From positions 1 to 64,000 of the forward strand of contig CANNFT010000001.1 of NCBI GenBank assembly GCA_947503895.1: a stretch of DNA of 64,000 nucleotides. Direction: 5' to 3'. The notes under the pieces were generated by a model. It was not told the DNA's origin, ran no database searches, and saw only the letters and a list, made by a program, of their open reading frames with translations. A program made the translations under genes and the position numbers. Within the stretch, counting starts at the first letter, position 1. Each line of letters starts with the position of its first letter. The DNA comes from an uncultured Saccharospirillaceae bacterium (lineage in GTDB: Bacteria; Pseudomonadota; Gammaproteobacteria; Pseudomonadales; Oceanobacteraceae). Shown here in pieces: positions 10,373 through 19,472 of this stretch.

Positions 10373-10980
10373 TGGAACATTTCATTTCACTTTTCGTGAA
10401 AGCTGTGTTCGTTGAGAACATGGCGTTGGCCTTCTTCCTAGGTATGTGTACCTTTTTGGCCATTTCTAAAAAAATCCAAACCTCTTTAGGTTTGGGTATT
10501 GCGGTTATCGTTGTATTGGCCATCACCGTGCCGGTTAACAATCTAATTTACACCTACCTGTTAAAAGAAGGTGCATTAGCATGGGCTGGCCTGCCTAACG
10601 TTGACCTGAGCTTCTTAGGTTTGTTGAGCTACATCGGTGTAATCGCCGCCATGGTACAGATCCTAGAAATGTTCTTGGATAAATATGTACCTTCGCTTTA
10701 CAACAGCTTGGGCGTGTTCCTGCCATTGATTACAGTAAACTGCGCCATCATGGGTGCATCTCTGTTCATGGTTGAGCGTGACTACCAATTAGGTGAGTCT
10801 GTCGTTTACGGTCTAGGTGCAGGTGTCGGCTGGGCTTTGGCTATCACTGCATTAGCGGGTATCCGCGAAAAACTAAAATACAGTGATGTACCTGCTGGCC
10901 TTCAAGGTCTGGGTATCACCTTTATGACGGTTGGCCTGATGTCTCTTGGCTTCATGTCGTTCTCTGGCGTATCTCTATAA
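10372..10980 (+). CDS. nqrE: Na+-NQR subunit E
   Basis: A 202-residue six-span membrane subunit starting [26 protein letters not shown], with the conserved Cys in [12 protein letters not shown]. The two halves of NqrD/E form an antiparallel pair around a 2Fe-2S centre in solved structures. It is coupled to nqrD by a one-base overlap. Paralogous to RnfA. Confidence 0.97.
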   Translation: MEHFISLFVKAVFVENMALAFFLGMCTFLAISKKIQTSLGLGIAVIVVLAITVPVNNLIYTYLLKEGALAWAGLPNVDLSFLGLLSYIGVIAAMVQILEMFLDKYVPSLYNSLGVFLPLITVNCAIMGASLFMVERDYQLGESVVYGLGAGVGWALAITALAGIREKLKYSDVPAGLQGLGITFMTVGLMSLGFMSFSGVSL

Positions 10981-10992
10981 GGACGTTGACCA

Positions 10993-12228
10993 ATGGGTGA
11001 ATATACAGAAATTATTTTAGGCGTGGTGATGTTTACCGCTGTGGTTCTGGCCTTAGTAGCGGTAATCTTGGGTGCGCGTTCCAAGCTGGTGAGTACCGGC
11101 AAGGTTAAGATCGAAATCAATCACGACCCGGAAAAAACCATTGAGGTGGAAGCGGGTGGTAAATTGCTTCAAACACTATCTGATCAAGGTATCTTCTTGT
11201 CATCAGCTTGTGGTGGTGGCGGTACGTGTGCGCAGTGTAAGTGTCAGGTTTTTGAAGGTGGTGGCTCAATGCTGCCAACAGAAGAATCCCACTTTACTAA
11301 GCGTGATGCACGTGACGGCTGGCGTTTATCGTGCCAAGTGCCTGTAAAACAAGACATGAGCATCGAAGTAGAAGATGAAGTGTTTGGTGTTAAAAAATGG
11401 GAGTGCACGGTTGAATCTAATCCAAACGTGGCGACTTTCATTAAAGAGCTAACACTGAAGCTGCCAGAAGGTGAAAATGTAGACTTCCGAGCAGGTGGTT
11501 ATGTTCAATTAGAGTGCCCTCCTTATGAAATCAACTTCTCTGATTTTGATATTCAAGAAGAGTACCGTGGAGACTGGGAACACTTTAAGTTCTTTGACTT
11601 AAAGGCAGTGAACAAAGAAACCACAATCCGTGCATACTCCATGGCAAACTACCCTGAAGAAAAAGGCGTGGTTAAGTTTAATATCCGTATTGCAACGCCG
11701 CCGCCGAGAACGGAAGGTATCAACCCGGGCATTATGTCGTCTTATGTGTTCAATATGAAACCAGGCGACAAAGTCACTGTGTATGGACCGTTCGGTGAAT
11801 TCTTCGCTAAAGACACAGACGCGGAGATGGTCTTCATTGGTGGTGGTGCAGGTATGGCACCTATGCGTTCACACATCTTTGATCAACTTAAGCGATTGAA
11901 CTCTAAGCGTAAAATTAGCTTCTGGTATGGCGCGCGTTCATTACGAGAGCTTTTCTATCAAGATGAGTACGATGCATTAGCAGCTGAGTTTGATAATTTT
12001 GATTGGCATGTTGCCATGTCTGATCCGCAGCCAGAAGATAACTGGGAAGGTCTAACAGGTTTTATTCATAACGTATTGTTTGAAAACTACCTGAAAGAAC
12101 ACCCAGCACCTGAAGATTGCGAATTCTACATGTGTGGACCACCAATTATGAACCAGTCCGTCATCAATATGTTATTGGATTTGGGTGTTGAGCCTGAAAA
12201 CATTATGTTGGATGATTTTGGTGGCTAA
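10993..12228 (+). CDS. nqrF: Na+-NQR subunit F (NADH dehydrogenase subunit)
   Basis: A 411-residue electron-input subunit. Order: N-terminal membrane helix; plant-type 2Fe-2S domain with [14 protein letters not shown] near 70-83 and a fourth Cys in RLSCQVP; FAD domain with RAYSMANYP near 215-223; NADH domain with [12 protein letters not shown] and the C-terminal [11 protein letters not shown]. It accepts hydride from NADH and passes electrons into the complex. Last gene of the operon, followed by a terminator. The usual followers apbE and nqrM are absent. Confidence 0.97.
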   Translation: MGEYTEIILGVVMFTAVVLALVAVILGARSKLVSTGKVKIEINHDPEKTIEVEAGGKLLQTLSDQGIFLSSACGGGGTCAQCKCQVFEGGGSMLPTEESHFTKRDARDGWRLSCQVPVKQDMSIEVEDEVFGVKKWECTVESNPNVATFIKELTLKLPEGENVDFRAGGYVQLECPPYEINFSDFDIQEEYRGDWEHFKFFDLKAVNKETTIRAYSMANYPEEKGVVKFNIRIATPPPRTEGINPGIMSSYVFNMKPGDKVTVYGPFGEFFAKDTDAEMVFIGGGAGMAPMRSHIFDQLKRLNSKRKISFWYGARSLRELFYQDEYDALAAEFDNFDWHVAMSDPQPEDNWEGLTGFIHNVLFENYLKEHPAPEDCEFYMCGPPIMNQSVINMLLDLGVEPENIMLDDFGG

Positions 12229-12266
12229 ATTGGTGAGCTATCCATAATACGATAGAAACACCGTTA

Positions 12267-12301
12267 AAACCCCGCTTTACTCAGTAATGCGGGGTTTTTT
12301 G
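12267..12301 (+). terminator. Terminator of the nqr operon
   Basis: AAACCCCGC (12267-12275) pairs with GCGGGGTTT (12289-12297) across a 13-nt loop, and the T run continues to 12300. Confidence 0.9.
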
Positions 12302-12670
12302 TGTTCATTGAAAGCGATCGCTCATAATTCTCTTGATGCGTTTCTTGGTGATACTTACAGATCGCGTTTCAAAGAAAAGTAATCAACATGTGGATAACTA
12401 GATGGGTTAGAAATGAGGATTTGTAGCAACGCCATTCATGCAATGGTAGCTTGAGAACTTGACCTATTTCAAAAAACCGAATTAAAGGCACCCACTAAAA
12501 ATGTTTCCGGTTAGTTACGTAAAAACACACCTCGTTTCCTATTTTTCCCGTATTAGCTAGACGTTTTTAACGGTGTGGAGCGTGCAAAAGATATTAATAA
12601 GATCAATCTGAGATATACTGTGCAGCATCCATATTCTTCAAGCCTAAAAAACAAACAGCCCTCACGATAA
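12302..12670. other. Intergenic, no gene seen
   Basis: About 370 bp between the nqr terminator and the 3D lipoprotein gene. It must include that gene's promoter. It holds a GCGATCGC palindrome near 12314 but no ORF or RNA gene that I can support. Confidence 0.4.
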
Positions 12671-13207
12671 ATGAAAACCCTTTTTCTGTTAATTCGACTA
12701 ATACCTGCAATATCACTCAGTGCATGTGCCACGACAGGCGCTGTTTGCTCGGATGGTTGGAAAGTTACCGGTTACTACTCACCAGTTGAGGCAGAGTACC
12801 CTGACCTTAAAAACCAAACCGTCATCGTCACGAAAGAGGGGGTTGTTCGTTTTAATCGCCAGTTTCTTAGAGATGTCAAAATGGAAGGCTGGGGTAGAAC
12901 GAGATTTGGATGGTACCTTGGCTTCTACTCTAATCAATGGCACAAAAGCCAAAATCCACTGGATGCTCGAGGCAATCCGCTTCAGATAGGTGCAATAGCG
13001 GTTGACCGAAAAATTGTAAAGCAGGGCTCGGTGCTAAATATCTCTGGGCTGGAGCCTGTGCTAGGCATATCTTCCTTTATCGCAACAGATACGGGCGGTG
13101 CTATCAAGCAGAAGCATGTCGACATCTACACTGGTGAGGGAAAACAAGCGCAAAAGCACACATGGGCAGTATCGGGTCAGCAGCGAGTCTGCGTCGCATC
13201 ACTGTAA
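12671..13207 (+). CDS. 3D-domain lipoprotein (MltA-like barrel)
   Basis: A 178-residue predicted lipoprotein: a short hydrophobic leader ends in the lipobox LSAC with Cys19. The C-terminal half matches the 3D domain, named for three aspartates, in IAVDRKI (Asp112), FIATDTGGAIK (Asp140) and HVDIYTG (Asp151). This double-psi barrel occurs in MltA-type lytic transglycosylases and related wall proteins. There is no separate catalytic MltA domain, so glycan binding or cleavage is inferred only. It lies 58 bp ahead of the deacetylase-caspase gene on the same strand, suggesting joint expression and an envelope role. Confidence 0.8.
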   Translation: MKTLFLLIRLIPAISLSACATTGAVCSDGWKVTGYYSPVEAEYPDLKNQTVIVTKEGVVRFNRQFLRDVKMEGWGRTRFGWYLGFYSNQWHKSQNPLDARGNPLQIGAIAVDRKIVKQGSVLNISGLEPVLGISSFIATDTGGAIKQKHVDIYTGEGKQAQKHTWAVSGQQRVCVASL

Positions 13208-13265
13208 TGTTGATCTAACGCATTCAATCATCATTAAAAGCTAATATTCAAATTTAGGATACATA

Positions 13266-15881
13266 ATGCCTCGTAGTTTGTATCAGTACTGTGTCGGCGC
13301 CGTTTGTGCGAGTCTAATCGTGGCGGTTGCTATTCTTGCTCCAATTGAAGCCAATGCCAGTCATTCTTTGAACTTCTCAGAGATTATCGAGTTTCAGCAA
13401 AAAACAGTTTTTCTCTTATCCTATTCAACAACGAATGAAGCGGCTAAAAATCAAAATATTAATATAGCAAGAAGTTTCTACTATCAGAAAATGCAGTTGC
13501 TGGAAGCCGCGTTAGAAAAAATTGATGAATCTGAAAATCACAGTAGAGATATCGCCAAGCAGTTATTAAAGTTTACAAAAAACTCTGATATCCGGCCGGC
13601 AGATCAATTGGCGTTTATTGATGTGGTAGACAGTATTCTAAGTCGCCATGCTCAAAAACCTTTTCTCTCTAAAAAATTACTTTCAAATTTAAAAAATCTG
13701 GAACAGCAGATTCAAGCCATTCAATCCACCTATGAGCGTGATATCAGTGATTTGTATGAAAAAATGCTGACACGCGGAACACCATTAGAAACTTGGGCTT
13801 CCTATGTTGAGTACCTAAACCAAAAATATGATATTGAAAGTATTTATCAGGTGTTTAATCAGAATGGCTATGATCTACACCAGCATCACTCTAGAGGTAG
13901 TGCAACAGAAAAAGACAGCTCGTTGATTTGGGGGTATAAAATTCCCAAGAAATCGGTCGTATTGACCTTTGACGATGGCCCACACCATAAAAATACTGCC
14001 GCTATTCTTGATGTTTTAAAACAGTATGATGCAAAGGCTTATTTTTTTGCTGTAGGTAAAAATATAGGAAAAGTTAAAGGAGACGATATAAAGCTATTTA
14101 AAAAATCAAAGCAGCTTCAGCGAGCACTTAAAGAAGGTCATGTTTTAGCCAATCATAGTTTTTCGCACAGTGTATTAACCAAGTTTGACAAGTCAAAACA
14201 GGCTGAAGAGCTTTCCAGCACCAATAAGTTACTAACAGCAATAACGGGTGAAAAAACCCAAGACTTCAGGCCGCCATACGGCGCGAAGAATAAACAACTT
14301 ATACAAGTGTCTAAAGATGAAGGTATGCGCTCTGTTATGTGGAATATAGATTCCATGGATTGGGGTGACCCAATACCAGCTTCAATCGTAAAGCGAACAA
14401 TGGCTGAACTAAAAAAACAGCAGCGTGGCATCTTACTGTTTCATGATATTCACAAACAAACGGTACAAGCTTTACCACTTTTGTTGGCTGAACTTAAAAA
14501 AGAAGGTTATAAAATAGTGACGCTGGAAGGCCAGTCTTTTAAACCCGATAATGCCCCGGCGCAGCCTCAAGAATTGACGAAATCAACAAAAAGTACGTTA
14601 TATGGTAATAGTTGGGCTCTCGTGATCGGAATAAACCAATACAAGAATTGGCCTCAACTAAGCTATGCAGTTAATGATGCAAAAGGTGTTAGGCAGGTTT
14701 TAATGGAGCAGTTTGGTTTTGAAGAGGATAAAGTTTTTACATTACTAGATGCCGAAGCTACTAGGGAAAATATTGTCTCTCATTTGGCTGAAACGCTTTC
14801 TGATCCAAATAAAATTAAAGAGAATGATCGAGTATTTGTGTTTTACGCCGGACACGGAATGACCCGAGTATTACCTTCGGGGCGCAATTTAGGGTATATC
14901 GTACCCGTTGATGCGGCGCTTAATCAGTTTCACAGTAAGTCCATTAGCATGACCCACTTACAAGACTTTTCTGACATGATTCCGGCAAAGCACCTCTATT
15001 TTGTTATGGATTCCTGCTATAGCGGCATAGCATTAACGAGAGGGGCTGGATCGCTGGTTCAATCCAAGTATTTGGATGAGGTATCCTCTCGGTTTGCACG
15101 CCAAATTCTGACAGCGGGAGGCGCTGATCAAGAAGTGGCGGATGGTGGTCCAAATGGACATTCAATATTTACGTGGTCATTCCTACAGGGTTTAAAAGGT
15201 GCCGCTGATTTAGATAAAAATCATATTATTACCGCAACGGAACTAGGCGCTTATGTTTCACCTAAAGTCTCAGACAATTCAAATCAGACACCAGCATTTG
15301 GCAACTTGGTAGGGAGCCAAGGTGGAGAGTTTATTTTTGAGTTACCATCACTCTATTCCAAGAAGGAGCCTGAAGAGCATTCTGAAACCGTTGAGGTGAA
15401 GTTAGCAGCGTTAAAGCTAGAAAACACTCGCCTCAGGAAGGAAATTGAAAGGCTTAATCGACAGATTGGACGAGGGCAAGCAATCTTGCCTAAATCATTG
15501 ACGCTGCAGGAGCGTCGCTTGCAGGCCAATAAACTACATGAAGAAGGATTGGAATACTATCGTAATAACGACTATGGCAATGCGCTTAAATCCTTAGAGT
15601 CTGCCTTATCGTTTACACCTGACAATGCAGTAATGGTAAACGATTATGGCTTTATTCTATTCAGGTCAGAAGATTTTGAAAAAGCATTAAAGTATTTAGT
15701 AAAAGCAATCGAGCTTGACCCCGAACGCCGTCCTGTTTATCTGAATATTGCAGACACACTTGTTAAATTAAATCGTAAAGAGGAAGCCATTTCCTATTTT
15801 AAATATTATTTAACGCTATACCCCAATTCGCCCCTGAAAGAACGTGTTGACCAGTTTTTGTCAGAGAATGGACAAGAGTGA
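13266..15881 (+). CDS. Secreted polysaccharide deacetylase-caspase-TPR fusion
   Basis: An 871-residue protein. A signal peptide ends near residue 31 (IEANA). Residues about 228-420 are a NodB-type polysaccharide deacetylase with TFDDGP (234-239), metal-binding NHSFSH (His297, His301), RPPYG (335-339) and LLFHD (His393). Residues about 448-690 are a caspase-like C14 peptidase with YAGHG (His530) and DSCYSG (Cys584). A charged coiled coil follows (about 709-736), then about two to three TPR repeats (750-860). All catalytic residues of both domains are present. The start has AGGA just upstream. Likely periplasmic or secreted; substrates are unknown. One continuous frame, so not an assembly join by that criterion. 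Confidence 0.9.
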   Translation: MPRSLYQYCVGAVCASLIVAVAILAPIEANASHSLNFSEIIEFQQKTVFLLSYSTTNEAAKNQNINIARSFYYQKMQLLEAALEKIDESENHSRDIAKQLLKFTKNSDIRPADQLAFIDVVDSILSRHAQKPFLSKKLLSNLKNLEQQIQAIQSTYERDISDLYEKMLTRGTPLETWASYVEYLNQKYDIESIYQVFNQNGYDLHQHHSRGSATEKDSSLIWGYKIPKKSVVLTFDDGPHHKNTAAILDVLKQYDAKAYFFAVGKNIGKVKGDDIKLFKKSKQLQRALKEGHVLANHSFSHSVLTKFDKSKQAEELSSTNKLLTAITGEKTQDFRPPYGAKNKQLIQVSKDEGMRSVMWNIDSMDWGDPIPASIVKRTMAELKKQQRGILLFHDIHKQTVQALPLLLAELKKEGYKIVTLEGQSFKPDNAPAQPQELTKSTKSTLYGNSWALVIGINQYKNWPQLSYAVNDAKGVRQVLMEQFGFEEDKVFTLLDAEATRENIVSHLAETLSDPNKIKENDRVFVFYAGHGMTRVLPSGRNLGYIVPVDAALNQFHSKSISMTHLQDFSDMIPAKHLYFVMDSCYSGIALTRGAGSLVQSKYLDEVSSRFARQILTAGGADQEVADGGPNGHSIFTWSFLQGLKGAADLDKNHIITATELGAYVSPKVSDNSNQTPAFGNLVGSQGGEFIFELPSLYSKKEPEEHSETVEVKLAALKLENTRLRKEIERLNRQIGRGQAILPKSLTLQERRLQANKLHEEGLEYYRNNDYGNALKSLESALSFTPDNAVMVNDYGFILFRSEDFEKALKYLVKAIELDPERRPVYLNIADTLVKLNRKEEAISYFKYYLTLYPNSPLKERVDQFLSENGQE

Positions 15882-15921
15882 ATCCAGCACCTCTTGATAT
15901 TGCCGTAGTGTGGTTATATCT

Positions 15922-16467
15922 ATGATTTATTTTTTAAGAGTTTGTTGTGTTGTTCTAATTTCCTTCAGTTCAATGGCTGTACATTGTGATTTAAAAGAGA
16001 AAGTGTATTTAGATGATTTAAAATATGATTTTTTGTGAGGGTTATATCGACTGTCTATATAATTCTAAGGTCAATGTGATAATTGATTTAGATCATCAAA
16101 ATAAAATGATTAAAGCTATCTATCTCGAAGGTGAGAGGTGTTTCGTAGTAAATGTGAACAGCGGAGCAATGAATTTGGATGTGCTATTTAACTTTTCTAT
16201 TAATGGCGAAAAGTCAATAGTAGTGTTCTGGAATAGTGGTGAAGCTTACGGTGAACCAGAAGTGGTTGTACTAGAGAAAATGGGGTTGAATTTCGTAAAG
16301 TCTATTATTTAAATAAAACTAATTGGAAAGAAAATGCTCCGCAGCATGAATATATTAAATTTAATTGGATGCCTCAGGCATTTTCCTGGATTTCTAATTC
16401 ATCGGGTTCGTTGACATTATATTTTCAAGAAAACCATAGAGTTAAGGGTGTAAATTCAAAAGTTTGA
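15922..16467 (+). pseudogene. Secreted protein gene with two homopolymer frameshifts
   Basis: The reading starts with a clear signal peptide (MIYFLRVCCVVLISFSSMA) and runs to DDLKYDF, then hits TGA in a T6 run near 16028-16033. The next frame continues from there to a G4 run at 16282-16285, where the first frame resumes as VEFRKVYYLN and ends at 16467. Removing one T and adding one G gives a single protein of about 181 residues. No family recognised. The gene is AT-rich like its neighbours. Either a doubly frameshifted gene or two sequencing errors in homopolymers. Confidence 0.6.
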
Positions 16468-16505
16468 TATGTCTTTAAATAACGATTGGAAATTGGTTGA
16501 ATTGT

Positions 16506-16536
16506 AGTAGATCAGACTTGATCTGACACTTCTACT
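16506..16536. repeat. Imperfect inverted repeat at island edge
   Basis: AGTAGATCAGA (16506-16516) faces TCTGA (16522-16526) and TCTACT (16531-16536), pairing with a 4-nt bulge. It lies just left of the duplicated anr fragment and could be a relic of a mobile-element end or a terminator. Confidence 0.3.
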
Positions 16537-16599
16537 GTAAGATATATTTCTCAAGTATATCAATAGTTTATTTGTTACTGGATGGGCACTAACTAGAAT

Positions 16600-16938
16600 T
16601 ACTTTTATTTTCTCCATTCGTTCCGCCCTTGTGAAGGCTTTTATCTGCTGATTTGCATCACTCATAAAATCACTGGCATTGATCGTTTGATCATTGAGCA
16701 GAAACTTACACGATGTTGAGATAATATCTAATTTGACGAACTTCGTTCATTGCTTTGCGCAATTCCTGAAGGTTGTCTTGTATTACATCAACGAACATGA
16801 CTGCATTTTTCAGAAGGCTCTGGCGAGGCTGGTCAGGGCTTCCATATTCAGAATGGATATTTCTTTTCCGTCAGAAGCGATGAATCCATTATTATGAAAA
16901 CGTGTAAAAATTCGACTGATGGTTTCGACTGCCAGCCT
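16600..16938 (-). pseudogene. Decayed partial copy of the anr 3' end and its downstream gene
   Basis: This stretch closely repeats 24560-24905 in the same orientation. 16788-16938 corresponds to the last about 50 codons of anr (minus strand) and 16600-16787 to most of the 90-residue gene that follows anr. Relative to the intact copy it has an 8-bp deletion in the anr part near 16823 and a 1-bp insertion near 16740, so neither frame is intact. The copy stops abruptly inside anr at about 16938. It marks the left border of the plastic region. Confidence 0.8.
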
Positions 16939-16977
16939 ATCAAAATTGGACACCACAATACTTAAAACAGCACTACG

Positions 16978-17252
16978 GCGAGAGAGAAATCGAAGTACAA
17001 ATGGGGCGTGAATAAGATCCTTTCTATGAACACCATGCGGGGCAATACAAAACCGGCATGAGCATGAAATCGTTTATAGGCAAAGTTGAAACGGAAATAT
17101 CAAATGACTTCTACATGACAGCCAACAACGCCAGTGGCAGTTATGACAATTTGCAAGACCTGTTTCAAGACATCGGGTTATTTGCAGAAGGCTACAGAGA
17201 TAAAGAAACCGAACATAGCCGAAATTTTTATACATTGGACCAAAAGGCGTAA
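16978..17252 (+). pseudogene. Remnant ORF with in-frame stop
   Basis: One frame reads HYGEREIEVQMGRE, then TAA, then DPFYEHHAGQYKTG and on to LDQKA before the stop at 17250-17252. The longest open part with a Met starts at 17058 (64 residues). It begins right after the truncated anr copy and has no recognisable start site, so it is probably the tail of a larger lost gene. I do not recognise the family. Confidence 0.35.
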
Positions 17253-17466
17253 TTACACCGTTCCACCATGATTTAACCAACAACATGCTAGTGTAACTCT
17301 ATGGCAGAAAGAAGGTCACGCTTGTACCTGCTGTTTTGGGGTGGAAAATCGATTTTCTAAAGGATTTCCTAGGACTTCAATGTAAAGACAAATATCTATG
17401 TGTTTTTCGTTGCAGTCTTAAAATGAATACAAAAAATAAAAGCTAACCAAAAAGGAGAACAAAAAC

Positions 17467-18141
17467 ATGAGGTTAAAACAAGCTATAGCGGCTATGGTAT
17501 TTGGAGGTATTAGCACAGTTGGAGCGGCAGAAGTATATATCGATGAGTCCAATCCATATCTAGAGCTTTGCAAGGAGTTTAAAGCCTATCTTGAGCGTCA
17601 TGCTGATAAACAATTGTATTGTGAGCTGGTTCCTGATCCAGAGTTTAAGGAATTTAAATTGCCAAAACTTGAGCCCGCACCAAAAGGATTGGGTGAAAGA
17701 ATATTTATTCAATCGATAGCAGTGCAACCAAAAAGCGCACGTTTAAGTGATCCGCACGATATAGATGATTATCAAAAGGCTGTCGATGAACTAAAGTTTA
17801 GACATGAATATGGGTATGAGTACCAAATTGGTAAGATGGATGTAAATCATGATGGTAATCAGGAAAGTGTAATATTCTCTACGGCAATAAATTACTGTAA
17901 AACGGAGAAGCTCAATAGTTCCTTTATTATGCCTTACGGTGAAAACCACAATATTGATTCAGCTTGGATAGGAGCTGATGGTTATGCAGGTAATAGCGGG
18001 ATTCCATTTTTTTATAAGGGTCGGATTTATTTAGTTCGTGGGGACAGAGTAAATGTCAGTGTGTACGAACCTAAAAAAGTCAGAAGAAGACCTTTTTATT
18101 CTGGGCGCGGAATCTGTAGGTATAGATCACTTATAAAATAA
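17467..18141 (+). CDS. Secreted DxNxDG protein, paralog 1
   Basis: A 224-residue protein with a signal peptide ending near VGAA (residue 21) and a good ribosome site, AAAAAGGAG. No known family is recognised. It has an EF-hand-like loop, DVNHDG (125-130), inside a segment followed by variable sequence and a conserved C-terminal pattern GIPFFYKGRIYLVRG...VYEPKK...GRGICRY. The same architecture recurs at 23306-24025 and in the broken copy near 18590-18935. A short ORF stub follows 50 bp downstream. Loops of this type may bind calcium. An immunity-like role is possible only by analogy. Confidence 0.7.
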   Translation: MRLKQAIAAMVFGGISTVGAAEVYIDESNPYLELCKEFKAYLERHADKQLYCELVPDPEFKEFKLPKLEPAPKGLGERIFIQSIAVQPKSARLSDPHDIDDYQKAVDELKFRHEYGYEYQIGKMDVNHDGNQESVIFSTAINYCKTEKLNSSFIMPYGENHNIDSAWIGADGYAGNSGIPFFYKGRIYLVRGDRVNVSVYEPKKVRRRPFYSGRGICRYRSLIK

Positions 18142-18191
18142 AAGTTAATGTGTTCAATTAGGATAAATATTAAGGAATAAAGGTAATTAAG

Positions 18192-18272
18192 ATGAGTATT
18201 CAAACTACGTCTCTAGGCAGTCAAGAAAACTACGAAAATTTACGCTACGAATTTATAAAAATTAAAGAATAG
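18192..18272 (+). pseudogene. 26-residue ORF stub after paralog 1
   Basis: The ORF starts ATG after AAGGAATAAAGG and ends at TAG 18270-18272; it reads MSIQTTSLGSQENYENLRYE then FIKIKE. The final FIKIKE lines up with LIKATE and IKVIE in the stubs at 24029 and 21368, and each follows a secreted-protein gene. Too short to call a functional gene. Best read as the severed start of a larger gene. Confidence 0.3.
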
Positions 18273-18589
18273 GTTGTAGGCTTTCATTCTGAGATCGCTA
18301 TCAATTAAAAGTCACTAAGCAATGGAGGGGATGAGGGGTATGTAATCCGTTGAGCGCTTGGTGTGATTATGGCTTTCTCGCCGTGCGTGCCACTAGAGCT
18401 GCATTGGAAATAAAAATGGGGTACGTGCTGTTTGCCCAGAATTGAAATTTAACAGATTAGGAAAAAATGTATGATGGTGCAAATGATGGTTGCATGGCGA
18501 GAAAGGCATATGTAATTGAAGTGGCTTAGCTAGGAATAGTGCTCACGAGAGCAAAAAAATGCGTGAATGATATGTATTTTAAAATGAAA
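18273..18589. other. AT-rich decayed stretch
   Basis: About 320 bp with stops in all plus frames at short intervals. No RNA gene or operator seen. Scattered fragments may be decayed coding sequence of the stub gene or paralog 2. Confidence 0.35.
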
Positions 18590-18935
18590 CGATTTGGTCG
18601 GTTTTTAATGGTTTGAATGCTGGAATAAAATTAACGATAGAGTGAAATGTGTTGGTGTGGCGGAATTACAAACAGTGTGAGAAGAATACTGGATTTCATG
18701 CAGCGGTGTACGTGTATGATGAGAATTTAAATATAGACTCAGATTGGATTGGGGATGGGGGGTATGCAAGACAAACCGGAGTACCATTTTTTATAAAGGG
18801 CGGTTTTATTTGATGAATGGTAGTCGTTCGCAAATGGAAGTTGCCGAGCCCTTTGAGCTTCATGCCAATAGACGGTTTGAGAAGGGAGGGTCTATCTGTA
18901 TGTATATCAGGAGAAGGGATGTAAGTAAAACTTGA
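18590..18935 (+). pseudogene. Broken DxNxDG paralog 2
   Basis: A third copy of the secreted family is recognisable in pieces. NYKQCEK...NIDSDWIGDGGYARQTGVPFF is read in one frame, then YKGRFYLMNG...GGSICMYIRR in the next, matching NIDSAWIGADGYAGNSGIPFF and YKGRIYLVRG of paralog 1. The frame changes in a T run that is T6 at 18787-18792 and T7 in the intact gene (18007-18013). Sequence upstream of 18640 is further degraded with a TGA. No start remains. Confidence 0.65.
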
Positions 18936-19012
18936 CGAATATTTTTATTGCATGCTGATGATTAATGTGGTTTTTAATCTAGGATAATATGCTATTGAGA
19001 AAGGAATATAGT

Positions 19013-19426
19013 GTGAATAGGCCATTTAAGAAAAAATACGCGCTAGTACTCATTTTAATGATTGTAGCTGCTGTTATGTGGGATGGAAATAGACGCTACT
19101 TATCTGACGGGCAGATAATTTATTATCTTGAAAAAAAAATCGGTGTAGAGTTTTTAAGTGGAAGTATTGTTGAAATTAATAGGGTGGATGATTCTAAAGA
19201 TACGCAAGTATTTGAAATAGTCTTGGTAGACGAAAGGTTGAATTCATTTATAGCTGAAATTAAAGAAAGTCAAGAGTGGATTCCAGATCCCCAGACGCAC
19301 TTTAGAAAGGGATTGAGGTGGGAGAAAATTGTATATTTGAAACGGCAAGATTTAATGATGCTATTTGAGGTTAGAGAAAGAATCGGTAGTGGTTCGACAA
19401 TCAATGTTTATCTATGGCCATTTTAA
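19013..19426 (+). CDS. Hypothetical single-span membrane protein
   Basis: The GTG start at 19013 is chosen because AAGGAA sits 6 bp upstream; it gives 137 residues. An ATG at 18989 in frame would add eight. One hydrophobic segment (about residues 9-24, YALVLILMIVAAVMW) acts as an anchor, leaving an approximately 110-residue outer domain with no recognised motif. It lies between the broken DxNxDG copy and an IS30 element, in AT-rich sequence typical of this region. Function unknown. Confidence 0.6.
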   Translation: MNRPFKKKYALVLILMIVAAVMWDGNRRYLSDGQIIYYLEKKIGVEFLSGSIVEINRVDDSKDTQVFEIVLVDERLNSFIAEIKESQEWIPDPQTHFRKGLRWEKIVYLKRQDLMMLFEVRERIGSGSTINVYLWPF

Positions 19427-19472
19427 AAACTAAAGTTCGTTATTTGCTGTTTATTCTAAAAAACTAAAGCTT

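Noticed and set aside
16456..16665. 69-residue minus-strand ORF as a gene
   Set aside because: Its first part matches the gene after anr but it runs out into unrelated sequence; treated as part of the decayed duplicate.
18300..18550. Integron attC site in the decayed stretch
   Set aside because: No RYYYAAC/GTTRRRY core pair with a matching stem was found.
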